The notes: generated from the letters alone by a model not told the origin. Numbered from the stretch's first letter, positions 1-6,581 are shown. The stretch is DNA of 8,123 bases from an uncultured Ruminococcus sp. (GCF_937915125.1 NZ_CALDMP010000064.1:1-8123); one strand, 5' to 3'. Program-made: numbers and translations.

Positions 1-10
1 CAGATGAAAC

Positions 11-51
11 AAAAAGCGCAGTGAATACTTTGTGTATTCACGAGCATTTTT
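11..51 (-). terminator. Probable intrinsic terminator after the MATE gene
   Basis: A perfect 8-bp inverted repeat (GTGAATAC at 21-28, GTATTCAC at 34-41) with a 5-nt loop is flanked by A5 at 11-15 and T5 at 47-51. Read leftward, the stem is followed by TGCGCTTTTTG, a hairpin plus T-tract about 80 nt past the MATE stop codon. The flanking A and T runs can also pair, so it may work in both directions. The stem is AT-rich and the T-tract is separated from it by a few bases, so efficiency is uncertain. A weaker 13-bp palindrome (GAATCA-G-TGATTC, 109-121) lies nearer the stop codon. Confidence 0.5.
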
Positions 52-132
52 GCGAGATATGACAGAAAATATGCAAGCAAGATGCGTGCCAAGCCACAAG
101 GCGTGATTGAATCAGTGATTCCATAGATATCT

Positions 133-1500
133 CTATTCACCCTCTGCCAGATTGCTGATCCACACGCCCTTCCGAATGAGCACATAGCCCACCAGCACCT
201 TCACCATATCTGCCGCCTGCACAATGGCATACACAGCAAAAATAGGCAGAGATGTGAGATAGCAAAGTGCCAGCGCCGCCGGCACAGGCAAAAGCCATGT
301 GTACACACTGTCAAACAGGAAGGTGATCAGGGTCTTTCCGCCGGAGCGCAGGGTAAAATACAGGGCATTGAGAAATCCCTGCACCGGGAAAAACAGAGCC
401 GTGATGATAATGAACCACTGCCCGTACCACCGCACCTGTTCCGTAGTCTCATAGAGCTTCGGGAATACGCCGGAAACGGCAATGAGGATCACGGTCAGCC
501 CCAGGGAGACTGCACCGGTGAACCACATGAGACTGAAGGAATCCTTTTTTGCTTTTTCATACTGGGATGCACCCAGGGTCTGCCCGATGAGAATGCCCAC
601 GGCAGAACCCAGCGCCACAAATACTACGTTCAGCAGATTGCAGATGGCATTGGAAATATTCAGTCCTGCCACGACCTCCAGTCCCCGGATGGAGTAGCAC
701 TGAGTCAGTGCCGCAATGCCCCCTGCCCACAGGAATTCGTTGAAGAAGATGGGCAGACTCTTCCGGATCATTTTCCCGGCAAGTGCCTTGGGGATCAAAA
801 GGGTGCGATATGCCCCCTGCAAAAAGACGTGTTTTTTTCGGGAAAGCTGCGCCCAGATGATCACAATGCACATTTCCACAACACGTGCCAATACTGTTGC
901 AATGGCAGCACCCCGAACGCCCAGCTTCGGCATACCGCAGCTGCCATAGATCAGCAGATAGTTGAACACCACGTCCACTGCCACGGAGACAATGCCGGCT
1001 GTCATAGGCTTTACGCTGTTGCCGGTCTCCCGGAGACTGCTGGCATAGATCTGGGTCGCCACAAAGGGTAGCAATCCCAGAAGCATGATGTGCAGATATT
1101 CCATGGCATACTTCATGGTCAGAACCGGGTCGATGGATGCACTTTCTCCGTGGAGATACAGCCCGATGAGGGTTTCTCCGCCCAGGAGAAAGATCCCCAG
1201 ACCAGCGGCAAGACAAAAGCCACAGATCCAGTGCTTGATGCGAAAGGTATTCTGAAAACCCTCCAGATTTTTCTGTCCGTAGAACTGTGCGCCATAAATG
1301 CCCGGTCCGGACAAGCCGCCGAAAATAGCGAGATTGAATACAAAGATCAGCTGTCCCACAATGGAAACTGCTGTCATAGCTTCTGTGCCCAGACTGCCTA
1401 CCATGATATTGTCCACAAGGCTCACCATATTGGTAATACCGTTCTGGATCATCATGGGAACTGCAAGTGCCAGTGCACGTTTATAAATTGGATTTTTCAT
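133..1500 (-). CDS. MATE family multidrug efflux transporter
   Basis: A 455-residue polytopic membrane protein of the multidrug and toxic compound extrusion (MATE) family, which exports cationic drugs or metabolites in exchange for Na+ or H+. The length is usual for the family. Alternating hydrophobic segments run throughout, consistent with about 12 membrane helices. The N-terminal stretch around residues 20-40 (TNMVSLVDNIMVGSLG) matches the family's TM1 region 'NxVDxIxVGxLG', and 'GPGIYGAQFYGQKN' (about residues 64-77) matches the conserved segment after TM2. The ATG at 1500 follows AAGAGGA by 11 nt. The frame begins inside the last 20 bp of the upstream methyltransferase gene, so translational coupling is likely. 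It is the last gene of the leftward unit. The substrate cannot be told from sequence, and no efflux regulator gene lies in the window. Confidence 0.93.
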   Translation of the reverse strand: MKNPIYKRALALAVPMMIQNGITNMVSLVDNIMVGSLGTEAMTAVSIVGQLIFVFNLAIFGGLSGPGIYGAQFYGQKNLEGFQNTFRIKHWICGFCLAAGLGIFLLGGETLIGLYLHGESASIDPVLTMKYAMEYLHIMLLGLLPFVATQIYASSLRETGNSVKPMTAGIVSVAVDVVFNYLLIYGSCGMPKLGVRGAAIATVLARVVEMCIVIIWAQLSRKKHVFLQGAYRTLLIPKALAGKMIRKSLPIFFNEFLWAGGIAALTQCYSIRGLEVVAGLNISNAICNLLNVVFVALGSAVGILIGQTLGASQYEKAKKDSFSLMWFTGAVSLGLTVILIAVSGVFPKLYETTEQVRWYGQWFIIITALFFPVQGFLNALYFTLRSGGKTLITFLFDSVYTWLLPVPAALALCYLTSLPIFAVYAIVQAADMVKVLVGYVLIRKGVWISNLAEGE

Positions 1501-2221
1501 TCGTTTCTGTTCCTCTTGTTGTCACAGCATTGCCGTCCCCTACGATGCGCAGGGGCAGCACGTTTAAAAAAGATTTTCCGCCGCTTCTGCCCTCCAGTAA
1601 AAATAACCATGGGGCAGATTCCGGGGACTTCGCCACAAATTGCAGACGTTTCGGCTCAATGCCGTTCTGGCGCATAGCATCTATGACATCCACAAGACGC
1701 TCCGGGCGGTTGCAGATGCAGAGCTTTCCGCCGAATCGCAGGAGTTTTTTCGCCGCTGCGCACACGTCGTAGATGTTGCACAGGATCTCATGACGTGCGA
1801 TCTTCTGGGCAGTCAGCTGGCTTTCCAGCCCCGCCTGGTATGCTTTATAGGGCGGATTGCAGGTCACCAGATCCAGCTGTCCCAGAGGTGCACCCTCCCA
1901 GAGCTGCTTCAGGTCGGCGCAGATGGGATGCATCTGCGACTGTACCGCCGTGCTTGCGGCAATGCCCTGGCGCATTTGTGCAATGGCTTCCGGCTGGATA
2001 TCCACGGCGTAGATCTCCTGGGGCGGTTCTTTGCGCTGCATGAGCATGGGAATAATACCGCAGCCTGTCCCCAAGTCGCAGACACGGTCTTTCCGGCGAT
2101 AACCAGAGAATTCCGCCAGCAGTACAGCATCTGTGCCGAAGCGGTGCAGCTGACTAGTGCAGACAGTCAGCCCGTGGGAAATTTGTTCAAGGGATTGGGT
2201 TGGCGTGGGATTCACTGACAT
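1481..2221 (-). CDS. tRNA1(Val) (adenine(37)-N6)-methyltransferase-like protein (TrmN6/YfiC family)
   Basis: A 246-residue SAM-dependent methyltransferase of the TrmN6/YfiC type, which makes m6A at position 37 of tRNA1(Val) in E. coli. The SAM-binding motif I is VCDLGTGCG at residues 47-55, an acidic residue ends strand 2 (YAVDIQPEA, about 71-79), and the adenine N6-methylase catalytic motif NPPY is at 122-125. The N-terminal segment 'HRFGTDAVLLAEF' (26-38) is also typical of the family. I chose the ATG at 2221 because GGAAAGGA (2228-2235) sits 6 nt upstream and family homology begins there. The frame stays open to 2245, but those eight extra codons are transposase-relic sequence read in another frame. 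The start overlaps the RAYT relic's stop codon and the end overlaps the MATE start by 20 bp. The exact tRNA target in this organism is inferred from the family. Confidence 0.87.
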   Translation of the reverse strand: MSVNPTPTQSLEQISHGLTVCTSQLHRFGTDAVLLAEFSGYRRKDRVCDLGTGCGIIPMLMQRKEPPQEIYAVDIQPEAIAQMRQGIAASTAVQSQMHPICADLKQLWEGAPLGQLDLVTCNPPYKAYQAGLESQLTAQKIARHEILCNIYDVCAAAKKLLRFGGKLCICNRPERLVDVIDAMRQNGIEPKRLQFVAKSPESAPWLFLLEGRSGGKSFLNVLPLRIVGDGNAVTTRGTETNEKSNL

Positions 2222-2475
2222 AACGTATCCTTTCCATCCAGCCACAACGCCGGATTACTGTCAATATCTGCTGATATTCGTGTTCATTGCGGATGATGTG
2301 GTCGTAGAAAGATTTTTGCCAGACAGGAAACCCGATCTGTTTGGATACCCATCGTTTCATTTGACCGACCACCGTTGAAATTGTAGGGGCGGATAATATC
2401 CGCCCCGCATGCGGCATAATCATACCCCATCAGACGATTCGGCTTTCGCTTCGGCAATTCCATCGCATTTTCCAC
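2212..2475 (-). pseudogene. Decayed REP-associated tyrosine transposase (RAYT, IS200-like Y1 family)
   Basis: Three pieces of one RAYT-like protein lie in order on the minus strand. The N-terminus, from ATG 2463 (or GTG 2475), reads MELPKRKPNRL..GYDY..GA, the family's characteristic opening. Near 2406 the frame changes and the middle is missing. From about 2390 to 2265 another frame reads APTISTVV..MKRWVSKQ, then FPVWQKSFYDHIIRN and EYQQI, the conserved C-terminal block. A second shift returns to the first frame at 2265 (IDSNPALW..GKDTLCQ, stop 2212-2214), which continues the usual 'YIDxNPxxW' ending. About 80 residues remain of a family length near 170-180. The lost middle should contain the HUH metal site and the catalytic tyrosine region, so no active enzyme can be made. 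The relic lies 14 nt after the HAD stop codon and runs into the methyltransferase start. Fragment identity rests on recalled family motifs, not on a search. Confidence 0.8.
2386..2406. repeat. 21-bp near-perfect palindrome at the RAYT deletion junction
   Basis: The arms GGGGCGGATA (2386-2395) and TATCCGCCCC (2397-2406) are exact reverse complements around a single A. It sits precisely where the RAYT N-terminal piece ends and the C-terminal piece begins in a different frame. It resembles the short G/C-armed intergenic hairpins ('TGTAGGGGCGGAT..ATCCGCCC') that I recall as scattered in Clostridia genomes. The right-hand part, read leftward, also encodes the first RAYT residues after the break (APT), so part of the dyad may be old coding sequence rather than an inserted element. 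Confidence 0.75.
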
Positions 2476-2476
2476 C

Positions 2477-3136
2477 CTACCGGAAAATATCCTGCATTTC
2501 CAGCAGGTCGGTTACTGTCACCGTTGCCGTGGCACGCATTGCCGCCCAGTCGCTGTCGCTCACCGGGTCATATACGCCTACGGTGAAAAATCCGGCAGCT
2601 CTGGCAGTCTCCACGCAGTGAAGCGAATCCTCTGCCACGGCGATCTGCCGCCTGCCCAGATGCAGCCGCCCGGCAGCTTCCCGAAAGATCCGGGGCTGGG
2701 TCTTTGGTGCGCCCACTTCCTGCTCTGTCAGCAAAAACTGGATGCGTTCCCATAATCCCAGCCGTTTCAGCGCCGCCTGTGCAAGTTCCCCATAGGTCGC
2801 CGTTGCCACGCCGTAAACAATGCCCTTTTTGTCCAGCCAGTCCAGCAGTTCCGGCACATGAGGCTTCAGCTGCAAATGCTGGTGGTATTCCTCCGCCACC
2901 ATGTCCGAGACCTGCTGCGCCAGCTGTTCCGGTGTACAGGACAGAGAAAAGCGTTCCACAAAATAGCGGGAAGATTCCTCAATGGACATCTTCCGTACCA
3001 CCTGGGTAATATCCGGCGGTACTTCCCGGTCATAGTGTTCCAGGATCTGACGATCTACCTGCGACCAAACACCGGTGGAGTCCAGCAGTGTACCGTCCAG
3101 ATCAAAAATAACCCCCTGGATCGTGTTATGTTCCAT
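2477..3136 (-). CDS. HAD superfamily hydrolase (phosphoglycolate phosphatase / beta-phosphoglucomutase-like)
   Basis: A 219-residue cytosolic haloacid dehalogenase-type phosphatase. Motif I is DLDGTLLDS, with nucleophile D12 and acid/base D14. Motif II is VATAT around T112, the motif III lysine is K145 in GAPKTQPRIF, and motif IV is AEDS with E169 and D170. The helical region between motif I and about residue 90 is the type-1 cap, which places it with the GPH/beta-PGM subfamily. All catalytic residues are present. AGAAAGGAA precedes the ATG at 3136 by about 7 nt. It begins 30 nt after the lipoprotein stop codon in the same orientation, so co-transcription is likely. The substrate cannot be named: this group acts on phosphosugars, phosphoglycolate and nucleotides, and none of the neighbours fixes a pathway. 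Confidence 0.9.
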   Translation of the reverse strand: MEHNTIQGVIFDLDGTLLDSTGVWSQVDRQILEHYDREVPPDITQVVRKMSIEESSRYFVERFSLSCTPEQLAQQVSDMVAEEYHQHLQLKPHVPELLDWLDKKGIVYGVATATYGELAQAALKRLGLWERIQFLLTEQEVGAPKTQPRIFREAAGRLHLGRRQIAVAEDSLHCVETARAAGFFTVGVYDPVSDSDWAAMRATATVTVTDLLEMQDIFR

Positions 3137-3166
3137 AGTAATTCCTTTCTGTTCTGAATCCCGACC

Positions 3167-4372
3167 TTATAGCGTGAGATATTCCTCCAGATGCGCCGCA
3201 AAATCAGACTGCTCGTCTCCGAAATGCGCCATGGAAACAGTGATCAGATTGGGATGTGCTCCCGTGCGGTTGATAAGCCAGACATCGCTTATATAGGAAC
3301 CGCCTCCGGTGACGCCGCTGTCTGTTATACTGTATTCCATCATATGTCTGGTCTGCATGTAATACGCCGTATAGCCGTCTACTGTACATTTTTCCTCTGT
3401 CCCCGGCATGGCGCCGCTGCTATAAAACGAACCTTTCTGTTGTTCAAAGGATGCAGTAAAAATCTCATCTGTCGTACCCTCACTGAACGAGAGCATCAGC
3501 GAATCTCCGTCTGCTGTTTCAAAGGCATAAAACCCCTGATATTCCCCGGGCTGAATGTCAAATTCTGTTTCGGCATCCTCGATCTGCCGCCACTGCGCCG
3601 GAAGTTCCAGACTTGTCCCCAGTTCCGGCAGTTCCAGTGTCAAAGGTTCGCTGGGTGCCGACAGCACAGTCTGCTGCACTGCACCATTTTCCAGAGAACA
3701 ATTTCCCAGGTAGAAATACGCCTCCGGCGAAGCGCAGTAGTCCCGGTAGGCATCCTCTGTATTGACCATCACGAGCATGTAGAACTGATCTGCCGTGAAG
3801 TTGTTCACCAGCAAAATAGACAGCTGACCGGGCTTATTCTCTACGGCACATTCTGTGGTCAGCTTCCGTGCCCGCACCTGCATTCCGGAACAATGGGGCA
3901 GGGTTACTTCGTCCAGGGTCTTTCCCATGAGCAGCATGGGATCATCGATACCCATATGCATGGATAGTTGTCTGGGTTCTATGGCATCAAATGCAGCATT
4001 TCTCATGGAATCCTCTGCAACCAGCAGGACGATGCTGCTGCCGTTGTCCTCCTGCGGCGCAAAGGAACAGGACGCCGAAGCTACATCATCCTCCATGCCA
4101 ATGTCCCCGATGGACTTTGTCTCCTGTTTTTCTGGCTTTAAAGTATACTGTGCCGGATATTCCAGTGCACAATCGTATGCCTCCCAGAGATAGCCTGTCA
4201 ATTTCGACTCTGCTTCTGTTTCCGGTTCCGGGACAGTCTCTGTCACCGCATCCGCGGCAGTTCCTGTCTGTTCCGGCGGAGCTGTGTTTTTATTTTCATG
4301 GGACGACTCTGCGCCGCAGCCTGCCATGAGACAGCAAACGGCAGCACAAAGCGCCAGCAATCTTTTTTTCAT
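3167..4372 (-). CDS. Secreted lipoprotein of unknown function with two related domains
   Basis: A 401-residue protein beginning MKKRLLALCAAVCCLMAGC, a type II signal peptide with the lipidated cysteine at position 19 (lipobox MAGC). It should be anchored to the outer face of the membrane. Residues 20-60 are a low-complexity Ser/Thr/Glu/Pro linker (for example PEPETEAESK). Two beta-rich halves follow, each opening with a similar phrase: 'CALEYPAQY' (about residue 71) and 'TSLELPAQW' (about 254). Each half ends with a hydrophobic strand and an acidic helix ('FYMLVMVNTEDAYRDY', 'NLITVSMAHFGDEQSDF'), suggesting tandem copies of one fold. A PsbP/Mog1-like fold is possible but unproven. I recognise no catalytic motif. 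GGGGGA lies 11 nt before the ATG at 4372. This is the first gene after the strong leftward promoter at 4420-4448. Confidence 0.87.
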   Translation of the reverse strand: MKKRLLALCAAVCCLMAGCGAESSHENKNTAPPEQTGTAADAVTETVPEPETEAESKLTGYLWEAYDCALEYPAQYTLKPEKQETKSIGDIGMEDDVASASCSFAPQEDNGSSIVLLVAEDSMRNAAFDAIEPRQLSMHMGIDDPMLLMGKTLDEVTLPHCSGMQVRARKLTTECAVENKPGQLSILLVNNFTADQFYMLVMVNTEDAYRDYCASPEAYFYLGNCSLENGAVQQTVLSAPSEPLTLELPELGTSLELPAQWRQIEDAETEFDIQPGEYQGFYAFETADGDSLMLSFSEGTTDEIFTASFEQQKGSFYSSGAMPGTEEKCTVDGYTAYYMQTRHMMEYSITDSGVTGGGSYISDVWLINRTGAHPNLITVSMAHFGDEQSDFAAHLEEYLTL

Positions 4373-4419
4373 CTTACAATTCCCCCTGTTTTTTCTCGTC
4401 TGAATTTTCTTGTAGTTAT

Positions 4420-4448
4420 AGTATAACGATTTTGCGTTTCCTTGTCAA
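4420..4448 (-). promoter_or_regulatory. Sigma-A promoter of the leftward lipoprotein-to-MATE unit
   Basis: Read leftward, TTGACA (4448-4443) and TATACT (4425-4420) are separated by exactly 17 nt, with one mismatch to the consensus across both boxes. Transcription should start near 4413, about 40 nt before the lipoprotein start codon. A perfect 10-bp palindrome, CGTCCGGACG (4449-4458), abuts the -35 box on its upstream side and could be a small operator. Confidence 0.88.
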
Positions 4449-4511
4449 CGTCCGGACGCAATTCATTTTGAGCAATGGGCAATGCCGTTCCTCATTGAAG
4501 CAAAATTTCTC

Positions 4512-4540
4512 TTGCCTTTTCCCGTGTTTTATGCTATACT
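4512..4540 (+). promoter_or_regulatory. Sigma-A promoter of the DUF896 gene
   Basis: TTGCCT (4512-4517) and TATACT (4535-4540) are spaced by 17 nt, and the -10 box is preceded by TGC, an extended -10 element that can make up for the weaker -35. Transcription would begin near 4547, giving a leader of about 75 nt before the ATG at 4622. It faces away from the lipoprotein promoter, with 63 nt between the two -35 boxes. Confidence 0.75.
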
Positions 4541-4621
4541 ATAGGCTGGGTTGTAATGACAAAAAAACACATGGTTTGACAGTCAATACAATACAAAACT
4601 GTTTTCTACGGAGGAATCTGC

Positions 4622-4840
4622 ATGGATCCTGCAAAATTGGCACGCATCAATGAACTGGCACGGAAATCCCGCACCGAAGGACTGACGCCGGAGGAAAAAG
4701 AGGAGCAGAGTGCACTGCGCCTGGAATACCGCCAAGCAGTAGTAGGCAATCTCCGGGGTCAGCTGGACAACACAGTAGTGATCCGTCCCGACGGCACATC
4801 CTACCGTCCGGCAGACAAGGGAAAATCTCAGTCTAACTGA
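4622..4840 (+). CDS. DUF896 / UPF0291 (YnzC-like) small protein
   Basis: A 72-residue cytosolic protein of the DUF896 family (B. subtilis YnzC). The N-terminal 'LARINELARKSRTEGLTPEEKEEQ' pattern (residues 6-29, in two blocks) is the family's two-helix hairpin; it is followed by 'LRLEYRQAVVGNLRGQLDNT' and the short 'VVIRPDGT' tail. The length is normal for the family. The ATG at 4622 is preceded by GGAGG (4610-4614) with a 7-nt gap. The molecular function of the family is unknown; in B. subtilis ynzC belongs to the SOS-induced yneA operon. Neither a cell-division inhibitor nor a LexA gene adjoins it here, and I see no obvious SOS box. The stop codon lies within the 3' end of the opposing cytidine deaminase gene. 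Confidence 0.92.
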   Translation: MDPAKLARINELARKSRTEGLTPEEKEEQSALRLEYRQAVVGNLRGQLDNTVVIRPDGTSYRPADKGKSQSN

Positions 4841-5229
4841 AACTGTGACGGCAGCAGTTCTCCCAGCAGATGCACTCCATCTGCCAGCAATATGGGGAAG
4901 GTGGGCGGACAGAATTCCGCCAGCACCTGCAAGCAGGCACCACAGGGTGTGCAGGGCGTTGTCCGTGCTTCTTCTGCGGTTCTGCCGCCCACAATGGCGA
5001 TTTTATGGAATTCCCGGACGCCGGCGGCAACTGCCGCACAAATGGCGCTGCGTTCGGCACAGATCGTCATGGAATAGGACGCATTTTCCACATTGCAGCC
5101 ATAAAACAGCCTGCCGTCTGCGGCTGCCAGCACAGCGCCTACCTGAAAACCCGAATAGGGCGCATAGGCGTTCTCTCTGGCGGCAAGTGCCTGTTCCATA
5201 AAAGTGGGCGTGGTTTCCGGCGTGGTCAT
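4828..5229 (-). CDS. cdd: Cytidine deaminase
   Basis: A 133-residue cytosolic zinc enzyme that deaminates cytidine and deoxycytidine to uridine and deoxyuridine in pyrimidine salvage. The length fits the homotetrameric bacterial class. PYSGFQVGAVL (24-34) and the substrate-binding NVENASY (46-52) are present. The zinc site is C57 and E59 (CAER) with C96 and C99 (PCGAC); E59 is the proton shuttle. Residue 100 is Leu where the family normally has Arg (PCGxCRQ), which is unusual. I start it at ATG 5229 because GAAAGGA lies 9 nt upstream and the homology begins a few residues in; the frame stays open upstream to a TTG at 5259. It follows ackA across a terminator, and no promoter of its own is obvious. 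Its last 13 bp overlap the DUF896 gene tail to tail. Confidence 0.93.
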   Translation of the reverse strand: MTTPETTPTFMEQALAARENAYAPYSGFQVGAVLAAADGRLFYGCNVENASYSMTICAERSAICAAVAAGVREFHKIAIVGGRTAEEARTTPCTPCGACLQVLAEFCPPTFPILLADGVHLLGELLPSQFQLD

Positions 5230-5276
5230 ATGATCAAGTCCTTTCAAATACATTTTCAATCGTTCTGACCCATAGC

Positions 5277-5311
5277 AAAAAAGCGAAGCCGTTTTATCTG
5301 GCTTCGCCTTT
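5277..5311 (-). terminator. Intrinsic terminator of ackA
   Basis: Read leftward, AAAGGCGAAGCC pairs with GGCTTCGCTTTT: eight perfect pairs (5300-5307 with 5283-5290), a G-T wobble and further A-T pairs around a 9-nt loop, followed immediately by six T (A6 at 5277-5282 on the plus strand). It begins 24 nt past the ackA stop codon, the textbook position, and separates ackA from cdd. Confidence 0.9.
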
Positions 5312-5334
5312 GCACATGGGTTACGCAGCGCTAC

Positions 5335-6528
5335 TTACTTCTGGATCATTGCCAGGGTGTCACGTGCGATGAGGAGTTCCTCGTTGGTGGGGATGACCCA
5401 TACCTCAACCTTAGAATCCGGTGTGGAGATCTTCTTGAGCTCGCCCTTGAAGTTGTTGACTTCCTTGTCGATCTTGATCCCCAGGAATTCCATATTCTCG
5501 CAGACCTCTTCACGGCAGTTCGGTGCATTTTCGCCGATACCGCCAGTGAAGATCACAGCGTCCAGACCGTTCATAGCTGCGGCATATGCGCCGATATCCT
5601 TCTTGATATCATAGACCAGCATATCCTTTGCCAGAGTGGCACGCTTGTCCCCTGCCTCAGAAGCAGCGGTGATATCACGGAAGTCAGAGGACTTTCCGGA
5701 AATGCCCAGCATACCAGACTTCTTATTCATATAAGTATCCATGTCGGAAACGCCGAAGCCGTGCTTTCCGGCAACATAAGTTACTGCAGACGGGTCAACT
5801 GCGCCGCAGCGTGTGCCCATGAGTACGCCGTCCAGAGGTGTGAAGCCCATAGTGGTGTCCACGGATTCGCCGTTCTGTACCGCAGTGATGGAAGAACCAT
5901 TACCCAGATGGCAGGAAACCACCTTCAGATCCTTCAGATCTTTTCCCATAACCTCTGCCAGCTTTGCGGTAACAAACCGATGGGATGTGCCGTGGAAGCC
6001 GTACTTGCGGACATGGTACTGCTCATAGTCCTCATAGGGGAAGCCGTACATGAATGCTTTCTGAGGAATGGTCTGGTGGAATGCAGTATCAAAGACAGTG
6101 ACCTGAGGAACATCGGGCAGGATCTTGCGGCATGCCCACAGTGCCAGTGCATGGCCGTGGTTATGTACAGGAGCCAGCTCACGCAGCTCGTCGATCTTGT
6201 CAATGATCTCATCGGTTACCAGGGTGGTCTTTGTGAATATTTCTGCACCCTGTACCACACGGTGACCGACTGCGGAGATCTCATCCATGCTGGAGATCAC
6301 AGCGCCCTCGCCGGTGGTCAGTGCCTGTACCAGGCGCTCAAAAGCCTCAGCGTGAGTGGGGAATGCACAATCCTCTTCCACCGTTACGCCGGAAGCTGTC
6401 TTGTGGCTCAGGTGACCGTCGATACCGATACGGTCGCAGTTACCCTTTGCGATAACAGACTCATCCTTCATGTCGATGAGCTGATACTTCAAAGAAGAGC
6501 TTCCTGCATTGACAACAAGAATAATCAT
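5335..6528 (-). CDS. ackA: Acetate kinase
   Basis: A 397-residue cytosolic enzyme that interconverts acetyl phosphate + ADP with acetate + ATP, the last ATP-yielding step of acetate fermentation. Length and motifs are complete: N7-AGSSSLK-14 (signature 1), GHRVVQGA around the substrate-binding arginine, VFDTAFHQT with the catalytic aspartate, YGFHGTSH with the transition-state histidine, HLGNGSSI (signature 2), GTRCGAVDPS with the second active-site arginine, and the C-terminal TNEELLIARDT. The ATG at 6528 has AAGGAG about 11 nt upstream. It has its own promoter and terminator, so it is probably monocistronic. Phosphotransacetylase, its usual partner, is not in the window. It is divergent from tmcAL, another acetate-using enzyme. 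Confidence 0.98.
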   Translation of the reverse strand: MIILVVNAGSSSLKYQLIDMKDESVIAKGNCDRIGIDGHLSHKTASGVTVEEDCAFPTHAEAFERLVQALTTGEGAVISSMDEISAVGHRVVQGAEIFTKTTLVTDEIIDKIDELRELAPVHNHGHALALWACRKILPDVPQVTVFDTAFHQTIPQKAFMYGFPYEDYEQYHVRKYGFHGTSHRFVTAKLAEVMGKDLKDLKVVSCHLGNGSSITAVQNGESVDTTMGFTPLDGVLMGTRCGAVDPSAVTYVAGKHGFGVSDMDTYMNKKSGMLGISGKSSDFRDITAASEAGDKRATLAKDMLVYDIKKDIGAYAAAMNGLDAVIFTGGIGENAPNCREEVCENMEFLGIKIDKEVNNFKGELKKISTPDSKVEVWVIPTNEELLIARDTLAMIQK

Positions 6529-6551
6529 AGGGGTTTCTTCTCCTTTTCCTT

Positions 6552-6581
6552 ACGGTGCTTTGTCACATCGTCCCGCACCGT
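6552..6581 (-). promoter_or_regulatory. Hairpin in the ackA leader
   Basis: ACGGTGC (6552-6558) and GCACCGT (6575-6581) form a perfect 7-bp stem with a 16-nt loop in the ackA 5' leader. It ends 6 nt before the AAGGAG ribosome site, close enough to affect ribosome access or message stability. There is no T-tract, so it is not a terminator. No known riboswitch class is recognised. Confidence 0.45.

Noticed and set aside
557..1216. Long minus-strand open frame of 219 codons within the MATE gene
   Set aside because: A shifted-frame shadow of the MATE coding sequence, rich in Arg/His/Gly/Ser with no recognisable domain.
2222..2245. Eight extra in-frame codons upstream of the methyltransferase ATG at 2221
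   Set aside because: They are RAYT relic DNA read in another frame. A good ribosome site (2228-2235) serves the ATG at 2221, and family homology starts there.
4465..4505. Imperfect dyad (CAATG...CATTG) between the two divergent promoters
   Set aside because: Only short, mismatched arms with tandem GCAATG repeats; not distinguishable from chance.
4576..4604. TTGACA at 4576-4581 as a second promoter for the DUF896 gene
   Set aside because: No -10-like hexamer lies 16-18 nt downstream; TACAAT at 4587-4592 is far too close.
5230..5259. TTG/ATG starts upstream for cdd
   Set aside because: The ATG at 5229 has GAAAGGA at a proper distance; the upstream part has no ribosome site and no family similarity.
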